This document shows, in pieces, positions 22,110 through 31,727 of a DNA stretch of 39,917 bases; the stretch's first letter is position 1, and every line of letters starts with the position of its first letter. A model generated the notes under the pieces. The model worked only from the letters and a program-made list of their open reading frames with translations, was not told where the DNA came from and did not search any database. Position numbers and translations under genes: made by a program. Location: positions 1-39,917 of the forward strand of contig JAJZEB010000018.1 of assembly GCA_021805805.1 (NCBI GenBank). The letters run 5' to 3'. Source of the DNA: Pseudomonadota bacterium (GTDB lineage Bacteria; Pseudomonadota; Gammaproteobacteria; Burkholderiales; Burkholderiaceae_C).

Positions 22110-23321
22110 TCAGCGCATCGCCACGTCGGCGCCGGCAGCGGCCGCAGGCGCTGCCAGCGGAACCTTGCGAAGCGCCGCGCGCACCCGCGGCCCGGCGCGC
22201 AGCGTCGGCGCGTCGAGCACGATGGAGCCTGCGCGCAATCCGCTGCGCACCTCGCTGGCGACCATGCCGCGCAGCCCCAGAACCACCGTGCGCGCACGCG
22301 CCCGGCCGTGCTCGAGCACCAGCACTTCGGCGTGCGTGCCGCGCTCGGCGCGCAATGCGTCGTCGGGCACCACCAGTGCCGCGGTGCGACGCCCGGTGAC
22401 AATGTCGCACGACGTGGTCATGTCCTGCCGCAACCAGGCCGGCGGCGCGTCGACGCGCAAGCGCAGCTCGATCGTCCCGCTGCTGCTGTCGACGGCGGGT
22501 GCGATGAAGCGCAGCGTCGCGTCGAACGGGCGCCGCGGGTAGGCATCGGTGAGGCAGCGCGCGCGCTGGCCGGTCGCCAGATGCTCGAGATTGCGCTCGT
22601 CGACCGGCAACGAGACCTCGGTCGGACCGTCCTGCGCCAGCGTCAGCAGCACCTGGCCCGGGTTCACGGTGTCGCCGACCTCGACATTGCGCGTCAGCAC
22701 GACGCCGGAATGCAGCGCGCGGATGGTGGTGCGCGCCTGCGCGGCGCGCGCTGCCGCGAGCGCCGCGCGCAGCTGCTGCTCGACGGCACCGCCCGGGCGG
22801 TTGGCGTCCCACGCTGCGCGCGCCGCGCGCTCGTTCTGGCGCGCCGCGCGCAGCGCCTGCTCGGACTGTTCGAGCTGTTGCCGCGACAGCGCGCCGGCGG
22901 CGGCCTGCGCGCGCGCCCGTCGCGCCTCGCTTTGTGCCAAGTGCAGCGCCGCCTGCGCGCTGCGCAGAGTCGCCTGCGCCTGCGGCCGCCCCTGCTCGAT
23001 CAGTTGCCGCAGCGCCGCGGCCGCCTGGCGCCTGAGCGCGGCGGGCTGGTCGTCGCGCAACCGCAGCAGCGTTTGACCTGCGCGAACGTGCTCGCCGCGC
23101 CTGAACGCCCGCGCCACGACCAGTCCGGTGACCTCGCTCGACACGTCGATGCGCGACGGCGTGATGATGGTCCCGGTGGCCACCACGTCCTGCACCAGCG
23201 CGTGCGCTTCGATGCGGTAGCCCGGCACCGCCGGGCCGCGCCAGGCCCGCCAGCCAAACGGCGCGGCGACCAGCACGAGGACGGCAGCGGAAGCGATCGA
23301 CAGCGTGATGCGACTCGGCAT
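22110..23321 (-). CDS. Periplasmic adaptor (MacA/HlyD family)
   Basis: 403 residues. One N-terminal membrane anchor or signal (5-25), a biotinyl-lipoyl half (ATGTIITPSRIDVSSEVTG), a long Ala/Arg/Gln-rich coiled hairpin (about 95-185), the second lipoyl half (TIRALHSGVVLTRNVEVGDTV), then beta-barrel and membrane-proximal domains. It is first in a three-gene unit with an FtsX permease and a LolD-like ATPase. A TolC-type outer membrane partner is not encoded here. It is divergent from degP across a 171-bp spacer holding a PmrA-type box. Confidence 0.9.
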   Translation of the reverse strand: MPSRITLSIASAAVLVLVAAPFGWRAWRGPAVPGYRIEAHALVQDVVATGTIITPSRIDVSSEVTGLVVARAFRRGEHVRAGQTLLRLRDDQPAALRRQAAAALRQLIEQGRPQAQATLRSAQAALHLAQSEARRARAQAAAGALSRQQLEQSEQALRAARQNERAARAAWDANRPGGAVEQQLRAALAAARAAQARTTIRALHSGVVLTRNVEVGDTVNPGQVLLTLAQDGPTEVSLPVDERNLEHLATGQRARCLTDAYPRRPFDATLRFIAPAVDSSSGTIELRLRVDAPPAWLRQDMTTSCDIVTGRRTAALVVPDDALRAERGTHAEVLVLEHGRARARTVVLGLRGMVASEVRSGLRAGSIVLDAPTLRAGPRVRAALRKVPLAAPAAAAGADVAMR

Positions 23322-23410
23322 GGAAGCAAGCCCGTTTGACGTGTATGGGCATTGTCGGCGAGATCGCGCATCGCGGCGCAGGCAGGCAGCGGCGACGCTG
23401 CGCGCGACGA

Positions 23411-23427
23411 CTTAAGACAGATCTAAG
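23411..23427. promoter_or_regulatory. PmrA/QseB-type response-regulator box
   Basis: CTTAAG-N5-TCTAAG is an 11-bp-spaced direct repeat that fits the PmrA box (YTTAAK-N5-YTTAAK) at 11 of 12 positions. It lies in the spacer between the MacA-like gene (minus) and degP (plus), 66 bp before the degP start. OmpR-family regulators bind such tandem half-sites one helical turn apart. Which gene it controls is not shown. Confidence 0.5.
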
Positions 23428-23492
23428 CGGACTCACCGATCATTTGGCCCAAGCGGTGCTTCGGCATCGATCGACTCAAGCGGAGATTCACG

Positions 23493-24941
23493 ATGCAAGC
23501 CAAACGTCTGCTACCCGCGCTGCTGGCGACCCTGATCGGGGCCGGCGGCCTTCTCGCCTGCCAGACCAGCGATGCCGGCGCGCATGCGGCGCCGAAACTG
23601 TTCGACCATCCGCCTGCGGCGCAGCCGGCAGCCGTCGGCGGGCCGAATTTCGCGCCGATCGTACGCGAGTTCGGGCCCACCGTGGTGCACGTCAACGTGC
23701 GCGGCGAGACGATGACGGCCAGCGGTCCCGACCTGTCGCAGGTCCCGCCGCAGTTGCGCAATTCGCCGTTCTTCCAGTTCTTCCAGCCGTTCCAGAACCA
23801 GCCGCAGCACCAGGTGCCGACGCGCGGACTCGGATCGGGCTTCATCATCGGCTCCGACGGCCTGATCCTGACCAATGCGCACGTGGTCAAGGACGCCAAA
23901 TCGGTCACCGTCACGCTGACCGACCACCGCACGTTCACGGCCAAGGTGCTCGGCACCGACGCGAAGACCGACATCGCGGTGCTGAAGATCCCTGCCACCA
24001 ACCTGCCGACGGTTCGAGTCGGCAACCCGAACAACCTGCAGCCGGGCGACTGGGTGCTGGCGATCGGCTCGCCGTACGGCTTCTACAACACCGTCACCGC
24101 CGGAATCGTCAGCGCCAAGAGCCGCTCGCTGCCCGACGACAGCATGGTTCCGTTCATCCAGACCGACGTCGCGGTCAACCCGGGCAACTCGGGCGGCCCG
24201 CTGTTCAACACCAAGGGCGAGGTCGTCGGCATCAATTCGCAGATCTTCACCCAGACCGGAGCTTTCGAAGGCCTGTCGTTCGCGATCCCGATCAACGTCG
24301 CCGAGACCATCGCGAAGCAGATCATCGAGCACGGCCATGTCGAGCACGCCAAACTCGGCATCACGGTGCAGACCGTGTCGCAGCAGCTGGCCAACTCGTT
24401 CGGCCTGAACGGTCCGCGCGGCGCGCTGGTCGCCAGCGTCACCGACGGCAGCCCGGCGGCAAAGGCCGGGCTGAAGGCAGGCGACATCATCCTCAGCGTC
24501 AACGGGCAATCGGTCAACACCTCGTCCGACCTGCCGATGATCATCGGCATGATGCGACCTGGCCAGGCGGTCAAGCTCGGAGTCTGGAGCAACCGGCATG
24601 AGGTCAGCCTCAACGCCACCCTCGGCAGCTTCACCCGCGACGTGCTGTACGCCGACGGCAGCAGCGGCGGCGCCGCGCAGGGCCTGGGGCTGCAGGTGCG
24701 TCCGCTCAAGCCTGCCGAGGCGCAACAGGCCGACGTGCACGGCGGATTGATGATCGAAAGCGTCAGCGGCCCGGCCGAGCAGGCCGGCGTGCAAAGCGGC
24801 GACATCCTGCTTGCGGTCGACGGCAAGCCGGTCAACAGCATCGATCAGGTGCGCGGCATTCTGAAAGGCGCCGGCAAGACCATCGCCTTGCTGATCCAGC
24901 GAGGCGGCAACCGAATTTTCGTTCCGGTGGAAATCGGCTGA
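23493..24941 (+). CDS. degP: DegP/HtrA serine endoprotease with a predicted lipoprotein signal
   Basis: 482 residues. Trypsin-like domain with triad His130 (LTNAHVV), Asp160 (KTDIAVL) and Ser233 (NPGNSGGP), followed by two PDZ domains (about 275-370 and 385-480). This is the layout of the periplasmic quality-control proteases DegP, DegQ and MucD. The Q-linker region has the Phe/Gln-rich SPFFQFFQPFQNQ. The N-terminal signal ends in LLAC (Cys23) followed by Gln, a good lipobox, so the protein may be lipid-anchored instead of soluble. The start is supported by GGAG 8 nt upstream. The stop codon is the first triplet of a 27-nt repeat. Confidence 0.93.
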   Translation: MQAKRLLPALLATLIGAGGLLACQTSDAGAHAAPKLFDHPPAAQPAAVGGPNFAPIVREFGPTVVHVNVRGETMTASGPDLSQVPPQLRNSPFFQFFQPFQNQPQHQVPTRGLGSGFIIGSDGLILTNAHVVKDAKSVTVTLTDHRTFTAKVLGTDAKTDIAVLKIPATNLPTVRVGNPNNLQPGDWVLAIGSPYGFYNTVTAGIVSAKSRSLPDDSMVPFIQTDVAVNPGNSGGPLFNTKGEVVGINSQIFTQTGAFEGLSFAIPINVAETIAKQIIEHGHVEHAKLGITVQTVSQQLANSFGLNGPRGALVASVTDGSPAAKAGLKAGDIILSVNGQSVNTSSDLPMIIGMMRPGQAVKLGVWSNRHEVSLNATLGSFTRDVLYADGSSGGAAQGLGLQVRPLKPAEAQQADVHGGLMIESVSGPAEQAGVQSGDILLAVDGKPVNSIDQVRGILKGAGKTIALLIQRGGNRIFVPVEIG

Positions 24942-24965
24942 GCGCCCCCAGGGCCGGGCTGCGCC
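24939..24965. repeat. GC-rich intergenic repeat, copy A
   Basis: First of three identical 27-nt copies beginning TGAGCGCCCCCAGGG. The leading TGA is the degP stop codon. Only the 5' core of the element is present before the sequence diverges into the degP terminator region. Confidence 0.8.
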
Positions 24966-25007
24966 CCGGAACCCAACCTTTTGTTTCCTAGCGAGCGGCA
25001 AGCCTTG

Positions 25008-25036
25008 GCGGCGGGGTCACCCGCCGCATTTTTTTT
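25008..25036 (+). terminator. Intrinsic terminator downstream of degP
   Basis: A perfect 8-bp stem GCGGCGGG/CCCGCCGC with loop GTCA is followed by A and eight T residues. Confidence 0.92.
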
Positions 25037-25074
25037 GCCCGTCGCGCGCGTCCGTCGCGGCCCGGCCCGCGCGG

Positions 25075-25080
25075 TAGAAT
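25075..25080 (+). promoter_or_regulatory. -10 element just before the acetyltransferase start
   Basis: TAGAAT lies only 8 nt before the ATG at 25089, with no convincing -35 box (CCGTCG at the expected place). Transcription would begin on or next to the start codon, giving a leaderless message. There is no ribosome site upstream of that ATG. Confidence 0.45.
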
Positions 25081-25088
25081 CGACTTCG

Positions 25089-25697
25089 ATGCGTGATTTG
25101 TCGTTCGACCCCCAAACCCGCCAGCTGCGCACGCGCCGGCTTGTTCTGCGCCCGCTGCAACCCGGTGACGCTCCGGCGCTGCTGGACATCTACCGCCAGC
25201 CCGCGGTGACGCAGCACTACGACCTCGAGACCATGCAGACGCTCGAGCAGGCGCAGCGCATGCTCGACTTCTTCATGCAGCACCACGACCGCTTCGCGGT
25301 GCTCGAGGCGGCCAACGCGCGGGTGCTGGGCACCTGCGGACTGTTCCACTGGGAGCCGGGAAGCCGCATGGCGTCTCTGGGCTACGATCTCGCCCCGGAT
25401 GCCTGGGGCCGCGGCGTGATGCGCGAGGCCGCGCGCGCGGTGCTGGCGTACGGATTCGCGCGCCTGCAGCTCAACCGCGTCAATGCGCTGAGCGCGGTCG
25501 ACAACCCGGCGTCGGCACGTCTTCTGGGTGCGCTGGGTTTCACCGAGGAAGCGCTGCTGCGCCAGTTCGCGTGGTGGAAAGGAGCGTTCCACGACATGCG
25601 CATGTTCGCGCTGCTGCGCGACGATCTGGCGGGCAACCCGATCGAGACGCTGCTGCCGGCGCTGGCCGACGCTCCCGATCCGGTGAAGACGGCCTGA
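25089..25697 (+). CDS. GNAT N-acetyltransferase, RimJ/RimL type
   Basis: 202 residues. It opens with RTRRLVLRPLQPGDAPALLDIY, the RimJ/RimL/Acetyltransf_3 signature. The acetyl-CoA-binding motif follows in LGYDLAPDAWGRGVMREAARAVLAYGF, and later NPASARLLGALGFTEEALLRQ. Such enzymes acetylate protein N-termini or small molecules; the target is not known. The upstream frame is open, but the ATG at 25089 gives the family N-terminus. It lies downstream of the degP terminator and probably has its own promoter. Confidence 0.9.
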   Translation: MRDLSFDPQTRQLRTRRLVLRPLQPGDAPALLDIYRQPAVTQHYDLETMQTLEQAQRMLDFFMQHHDRFAVLEAANARVLGTCGLFHWEPGSRMASLGYDLAPDAWGRGVMREAARAVLAYGFARLQLNRVNALSAVDNPASARLLGALGFTEEALLRQFAWWKGAFHDMRMFALLRDDLAGNPIETLLPALADAPDPVKTA

Positions 25698-25763
25698 TAA
25701 GCTCGGCGCCGCGCCTCGGCGTCGGCGCATTCCATTTCCCCAGGTTTTCCGAAGGCTGCACCC

Positions 25764-27428
<1,665 letters not shown>

Positions 27429-27447
27429 GCGGGCCCGGGCGCGCGCG

Positions 27448-27777
27448 ATGGACGACGACACCCTGCTGGTGGCGTGTCTGTGCGCACAGTGGTGCCACGT
27501 GTGCCGCGACTGGCGCGCCGGCTTCGACGCGCTGGCCGCGCGCTTTCCCGATGCGCGTTTCGTCTGGATCGACGTCGAGGACCAGGCAGATCGGCTCGGT
27601 GACTTCGAACCCGACGATTTCCCGGTGCTGGCGCTGCAGCGCGGCGCACGGTTGCTGTACTGCGCCACCGTGTCGCAGCAGGCCGCGACCTGGCAGCGGG
27701 TGATCGACGCCTTTGCGCGCGGCGCCGCGGCGCCGTGCGCGCCGCCGACGACGCTGGACCTTCGCGACTGCGTCTGA
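27448..27777 (+). CDS. Thioredoxin-fold protein
   Basis: 109 residues with the redox motif WCHVC (15-19) and a cis-proline position in DDFPVLAL. No signal peptide, so cytosolic. The CHVC dipeptide differs from the CGPC of classical thioredoxin and suggests a more specialised reductase. It starts 19 bp after ettA and is probably in the same transcript. Its stop codon is the first triplet of repeat copy B. Confidence 0.82.
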   Translation: MDDDTLLVACLCAQWCHVCRDWRAGFDALAARFPDARFVWIDVEDQADRLGDFEPDDFPVLALQRGARLLYCATVSQQAATWQRVIDAFARGAAAPCAPPTTLDLRDCV

Positions 27778-27801
27778 GCGCCCCCAGGGCCGGGCTGCGC
27801 C
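27775..27801. repeat. GC-rich intergenic repeat, copy B
   Basis: Exact second copy of the 27-nt repeat; it starts on the TGA stop of the thioredoxin-like gene. Confidence 0.8.
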
Positions 27802-27817
27802 CAGCCCGTTCCACCTC

Positions 27818-27833
27818 GCAGCCTGCAGGCTGC
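27818..27833. repeat. 16-bp perfect palindrome inside the repeat cluster
   Basis: GCAGCCTGCAGGCTGC lies between copies B and C. Possible protein site or cruciform; no function can be shown. Confidence 0.6.
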
Positions 27834-27888
27834 TCGGATTCGGCGGGCGCGCGGTCGTGCGCAGGCACGGCCGCTGGTCCCGCCTCAT

Positions 27889-27935
27889 CCCCCGTGGGGG
27901 TCAAGCAATCTTGGGGCGGCCCGGCGATTGCTTGA
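27889..27935. repeat. Nested hairpins inside the repeat cluster
   Basis: CCCCC-GT-GGGGG (27889-27900) is followed by TCAAGCAATC, a 15-nt GC-rich spacer and GATTGCTTGA (27901-27910 with 27926-27935), a perfect 10-bp stem. The GGGGG arm can also pair with the CCCCC of copy C, so alternative folds exist. The 194-bp gap 27778-27971 appears to hold only these repeats. Confidence 0.7.
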
Positions 27936-27959
27936 GCGCCCCCAGGGCCGGGCTGCGCC
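27933..27959. repeat. GC-rich intergenic repeat, copy C
   Basis: Exact third copy of the 27-nt repeat. Its leading TGA is not a gene stop here but the end of the hairpin arm. It ends 12 bp before the stop codon of the convergent yggS. Confidence 0.8.
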
Positions 27960-27971
27960 TCCCCCTTGGAT

Positions 27972-28685
27972 TCAGCCGTCGGCGTATCGACGCGCGCCGA
28001 AAAGCGCACTGCCCACGCGCACGATGGTCGCGCCCTCGGCGACCGCGGCCTCCAGGTCGGCGCTCATTCCCATCGACAGGGTGTCGACGTCCAGCCCCAG
28101 GTCGCGCAGCTGCTGCAGCAGCACGCGCAGTCGGGCGAACGGCGCGCGCTGCGCGGCCGGATCGCCTTGCGGCGCCGGGATGCACATCAGTCCACGCAAG
28201 CGCAGGTTCGGCAGCGCGGCCACCGCCAGCGCAAGCGCGGGCAGCTGCGCGGCGTCGACCCCACTCTTGCTCGTCTCGCCGCTGACGTTGACTTGCAGGC
28301 ACAGCTGCAGCGGCGCCCGGCCCTCGCGCTGGCGCGACAGCCGCTGCGCGACCGACAGCCGGTCGACACTGTGCACCCAGTCGAAGCGCGCAGCGATGTC
28401 GCGCGTCTTGTTGCTCTGCAGCGGGCCGATGAAATGCCAGCACAGGCCAGGATGATCGGCTGCCAGCGCATCGATTTTCGGCAGTGCCTCCTGCAGGTAG
28501 TTTTCGCCGAAATCGCGCTGGCCGCGCGCGGCCAGCGCCGCCAGCTCGGGCGCGCCGAAGGTCTTCGACACCGCCAGCAGCCGCACCGCGGCAGGATCGC
28601 GCCCGGCCGCGCGCGCGGCGGCGGCGATACGCGCTCGAACGTCGTCCAGGCGCGAGGTCTGATCGGTTTCGGAGATGGCAGTCAT
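27972..28685 (-). CDS. yggS: PLP homeostasis protein (YggS/PLPBP/Alr-N family)
   Basis: 237 residues. Single TIM-barrel PLP-binding protein; Lys41 in LLAVSKTF carries the cofactor. Further signatures are DFGENYLQEA, WHFIGPLQSNKTRDI, NVSGETSKSG, LMCIP and LSMGMSADLEAAV...VRVGSALFG. It has no known catalytic activity; it buffers pyridoxal phosphate and affects amino-acid pools. The ATG at 28685, with GGGAAC upstream, is preferred over an in-frame TTG at 28712. It is divergent from pilT, a common neighbour in proteobacteria. Confidence 0.95.
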   Translation of the reverse strand: MTAISETDQTSRLDDVRARIAAAARAAGRDPAAVRLLAVSKTFGAPELAALAARGQRDFGENYLQEALPKIDALAADHPGLCWHFIGPLQSNKTRDIAARFDWVHSVDRLSVAQRLSRQREGRAPLQLCLQVNVSGETSKSGVDAAQLPALALAVAALPNLRLRGLMCIPAPQGDPAAQRAPFARLRVLLQQLRDLGLDVDTLSMGMSADLEAAVAEGATIVRVGSALFGARRYADG

Positions 28686-28813
28686 GCGTTCCCGGCACGC
28701 AACATTCGTCAAACGGATCGGGCCATGTTAGCGTGCGCCTTATACACTAAAGGCGGCATCGTGCGCAGCCGGGCTGCTGTGCGCTTCGAAACCTGCCCCG
28801 GGGGAACTAGGCG

Positions 28814-29860
28814 GTGGACATCACCCAGCTGCTTGCATTCAGCGTCAAGAACGAAGCGTCGGATTTGCACCTGTCTTCCGGCCTGCCGCCGATGATCCGG
28901 GTGCACGGAGACGTCCGCCGCATCAATGTCGAGCCGATGGACCACAAGGCTGTCCATGCCATGGTCTACGACATCATGAACGACATGCAGCGCAAGCATT
29001 ACGAGGAGTACTTCGAAGTCGACTTCTCGTTCGAGATTCCCGGCCTGGCGCGATTCCGGGTCAACGCGTTCAACCAGAACCGCGGCGCCGGCGCGGTGTT
29101 CCGCACCATCCCGAGCAGGATCATCAGCCTCGAGGAACTCAACGCGCCGCGCATCTTCGGCGACCTGGCGCTGAAACCGCGCGGCCTGGTGCTGGTCACG
29201 GGGCCGACCGGATCGGGCAAGTCGACCACGCTGGCGGCGATGGTCGATCACCTCAACGACAATGAATATGGCCACATCCTGACGATCGAGGATCCGATCG
29301 AATTCGTCCACGAGTCGAAGAAGTGCCTGATCAACCAGCGCGAGGTCGGCCCGCACACCATGAGCTTCGCCAACGCGCTGCGCTCGGCGCTGCGCGAGGA
29401 CCCGGATTCGATCCTGATCGGCGAAATGCGCGATCTGGAGACCATCCGGCTGGCGCTGACCGCGTCCGAGACCGGGCACCTGGTGTTCGGCACCCTGCAC
29501 ACGTCGTCGGCGCCGAAAACCATCGACCGCATCATCGACGTGTTCCCCGCCGCTGAAAAGGACATGGTGCGGGCCATGCTGTCCGAGGCGCTGGTTGCGG
29601 TGATCGCACAGACGCTGTGCAAACGCAAGGACGGCAGCGGTCGGGTCGCGGCACATGAAATCATGATCGGCACTCCGGCGATCCGCAACCTGATCCGCGA
29701 GAACAAGGTCGCGCAGATGTATTCGATGATCCAGACCAGCCAGGCGCACGGCATGCAGACGCTGGACCAGAACCTGGCCGACCTGGTGCGGCGCAACGTG
29801 ATCTCGGCCGCCGAGGCGCGCGCGCGCGCCAAGCAGCCGGAGAACTTCCCCGGCGCCTGA
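28814..29860 (+). CDS. pilT: Twitching motility retraction ATPase PilT
   Basis: 348 residues. Hexameric motor that depolymerises type IV pili at the inner membrane. Walker A GPTGSGKS (130-137), the Asp box ILTIEDPIEF, Walker B ILIGEMRD, the His box TGHLVFGTLHT, and AIRNLIRE at 289-296, the C-terminal motif needed for retraction and diagnostic of PilT over PilU. The start is GTG at 28814. A TATACACT stretch at 28741-28748 may be its -10. It is followed by a cyclic-nucleotide-binding gene and pilU. Confidence 0.96.
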   Translation: MDITQLLAFSVKNEASDLHLSSGLPPMIRVHGDVRRINVEPMDHKAVHAMVYDIMNDMQRKHYEEYFEVDFSFEIPGLARFRVNAFNQNRGAGAVFRTIPSRIISLEELNAPRIFGDLALKPRGLVLVTGPTGSGKSTTLAAMVDHLNDNEYGHILTIEDPIEFVHESKKCLINQREVGPHTMSFANALRSALREDPDSILIGEMRDLETIRLALTASETGHLVFGTLHTSSAPKTIDRIIDVFPAAEKDMVRAMLSEALVAVIAQTLCKRKDGSGRVAAHEIMIGTPAIRNLIRENKVAQMYSMIQTSQAHGMQTLDQNLADLVRRNVISAAEARARAKQPENFPGA

Positions 29861-29900
29861 CAAGGCGTGAACGAATCCAGAGCCACAAGTCCAGCCCAGA

Positions 29901-30527
29901 ATGAAGAACGTCCTGCGGATCCTCGGCATCGGCAAGGCGGCGCGTCACGACGAGCCGCCTGAATCGCAATTCTTCACCACCGGTTTCCAGGACGTCGACC
30001 TGCCGTCGCAGCCGGCGTTGCACTGGGCCGACCGTGCGCACGCCATCGGCGCGCGCAAGCTCGCGCGCCCGGCTCCGGCGCGCCGGCTCAAGGAACTCTG
30101 GGCACGTGACCGCTACATGGCCGGGCTGTCGCCCGAGGACCTGGAAGCGTGCGCGCGGCACTTCGAATTCTTTGCCGTCGATTCCGACCGCGACGTCATC
30201 CGCCAGGACGAATACGGTGCCTTCATGCTTGTCGTGCTGCATGGAACGATCGCCGTCGACCGCCAGCAGCCCTGGGGCGAGCGGCTGCGGCTGACCGAGT
30301 CGCGCGCCGGCAGCGTGCTCGGCGAAATGTCGCTGCTCGACTGCGGGCCGCGCTGGTCGTACTGCACCTCGGTGACCGCCTGCGAGCTCGCGGTGCTGGA
30401 GGCCAGCGGACTCGATACCATGATCGAGCAACACCCCGCCTCGGCCGCGCGCCTGGTCGGCTCACTGGCCAGGCGGCTGTCGCTGCGCCTGCGCAAGCTG
30501 GGCACGCCGACCTTGCACGGCACCTGA
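29901..30527 (+). CDS. Cyclic nucleotide-binding domain protein between pilT and pilU
   Basis: 208 residues. The N-terminal 70 are Pro/Arg-rich and without a clear fold. About 72-190 form one cNMP-binding (CAP_ED) beta-roll, with phosphate-cassette-like GEMSLLDCGPRWSYCTS (141-157) and Arg151 where the cyclic phosphate-binding Arg is expected. No DNA-binding helix-turn-helix follows, so it is not a CRP-type regulator; it ends in an Arg-rich helix. It lies 40 bp after pilT and 24 bp before pilU on the same strand. A role in tuning the retraction motors by a cyclic nucleotide is an inference from position. Confidence 0.85.
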   Translation: MKNVLRILGIGKAARHDEPPESQFFTTGFQDVDLPSQPALHWADRAHAIGARKLARPAPARRLKELWARDRYMAGLSPEDLEACARHFEFFAVDSDRDVIRQDEYGAFMLVVLHGTIAVDRQQPWGERLRLTESRAGSVLGEMSLLDCGPRWSYCTSVTACELAVLEASGLDTMIEQHPASAARLVGSLARRLSLRLRKLGTPTLHGT

Positions 30528-30551
30528 CACGCCGCCCCGGAGACTGCGCTG

Positions 30552-31685
30552 ATGGAACGCGACCAGGCATCGAAATTCGTCTTTGATCTCCTGCGGCTGG
30601 TGGTCAGCCGCGGCGGCTCCGACCTTTTCCTGACCGCCGATTTCCCGCCGGCGATCAAGCTCGACGGCGAACTCTCCAAGGTTGCTGCACACCCTTTGAG
30701 TTCCCAGCACACCATGGCGCTCGCACGCGCCTTGATGAACGACCGTCAGGTCGCCGAATTCGAGCGCACCAAGGAGTGCAATTTCGCCATCGCTCCGGCA
30801 GGCATCGGCCGCTTCCGCTGCAATGCCTTCGTCCAGCAAGGCAATATCGGCATGGTGCTGCGGCGCATTCCGCAGACGCTGCCGACGATCGCCGGACTGG
30901 GTCTGCCGAAAGTTCTCGAAGAGCTGACGATGTCCAAGCGCGGGCTGATCATCGTCGTCGGCGCCACCGGCAGCGGCAAGAGCACGACGCTGGCCGCGAT
31001 GCTCGACTGGCGCAACGAACATTCGCACGGCCACATCGTGACCATCGAGGACCCGATCGAGTTCGTCCACCCGCACAAGAACTGCATCGTCACCCAGCGC
31101 GAGATCGGCCTCGACACCGACGGCTGGGAAATCGCGCTGAAGAACAGCATGCGCCAGGCGCCCGACGTGATCCTGATGGGCGAAATCCGCGATCGCGAAG
31201 CGATGGACCACGCGGTGGCGTTCGCCGAGACCGGCCATCTGGTGCTGGCCACGCTGCACGCCAACAGCGCCAACCAGGCTCTCGACCGGGTGGTCAATTT
31301 CTTCCCCGAGGAAAGACGCAGCCAGCTGCTGATGGACCTTTCGCTGAATCTGCGCGCGATGATCTCGCAGCGGCTGCTGCCGCGCACCGACGCTGCCGGG
31401 CGCATCGCGGCGCTCGAAGTGATGATCAATTCGCCGCTCGTCGCCGACCACATCTTCAAGGGCGAAGTCAGCGAGATCAAGGACGTGATGAAGCGTTCTC
31501 GAGAACTCGGCATGCAGACTTTCGACCAGGCCTTGTTCGACTTGTACGAAAGCAGCGTCGTCACCTACGAGAACGCGCTGCGCAACGCCGATTCGGTCAA
31601 CGACCTGCGCCTGCGCATCAAGCTCGAAAGCAAGCGAGACCAGGGCGATCTGTCCAGCGGTACCGAACACCTGGCCATCGTCTGA
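30552..31685 (+). CDS. pilU: PilT-dependent retraction ATPase PilU
   Basis: 377 residues, a PilT paralogue that assists retraction in a PilT-dependent way. Walker A GATGSGKS (137-144), IVTIEDPIEFVHPHKNC, ILMGEIRD and TGHLVLATLHANSANQALDRV. It lacks the AIRNLIRE motif, having SPLVADHIFKGEV instead, and has a longer C-terminal tail (RLRIKLESKRDQGDLSSGTEHL) typical of PilU. It converges on the helicase gene with 42 bp between stops and no clear terminator. Confidence 0.95.
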   Translation: MERDQASKFVFDLLRLVVSRGGSDLFLTADFPPAIKLDGELSKVAAHPLSSQHTMALARALMNDRQVAEFERTKECNFAIAPAGIGRFRCNAFVQQGNIGMVLRRIPQTLPTIAGLGLPKVLEELTMSKRGLIIVVGATGSGKSTTLAAMLDWRNEHSHGHIVTIEDPIEFVHPHKNCIVTQREIGLDTDGWEIALKNSMRQAPDVILMGEIRDREAMDHAVAFAETGHLVLATLHANSANQALDRVVNFFPEERRSQLLMDLSLNLRAMISQRLLPRTDAAGRIAALEVMINSPLVADHIFKGEVSEIKDVMKRSRELGMQTFDQALFDLYESSVVTYENALRNADSVNDLRLRIKLESKRDQGDLSSGTEHLAIV

Positions 31686-31727
31686 CGCGACGGCGGGCTG
31701 CAATCGCCGGCCGCGCCACGATGCGGG

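Noticed and set aside
28686-28712. Upstream TTG start for yggS
   Set aside because: The added nine residues are not conserved in the family as I know it, and the ATG at 28685 has a GGGAAC ribosome-like site.
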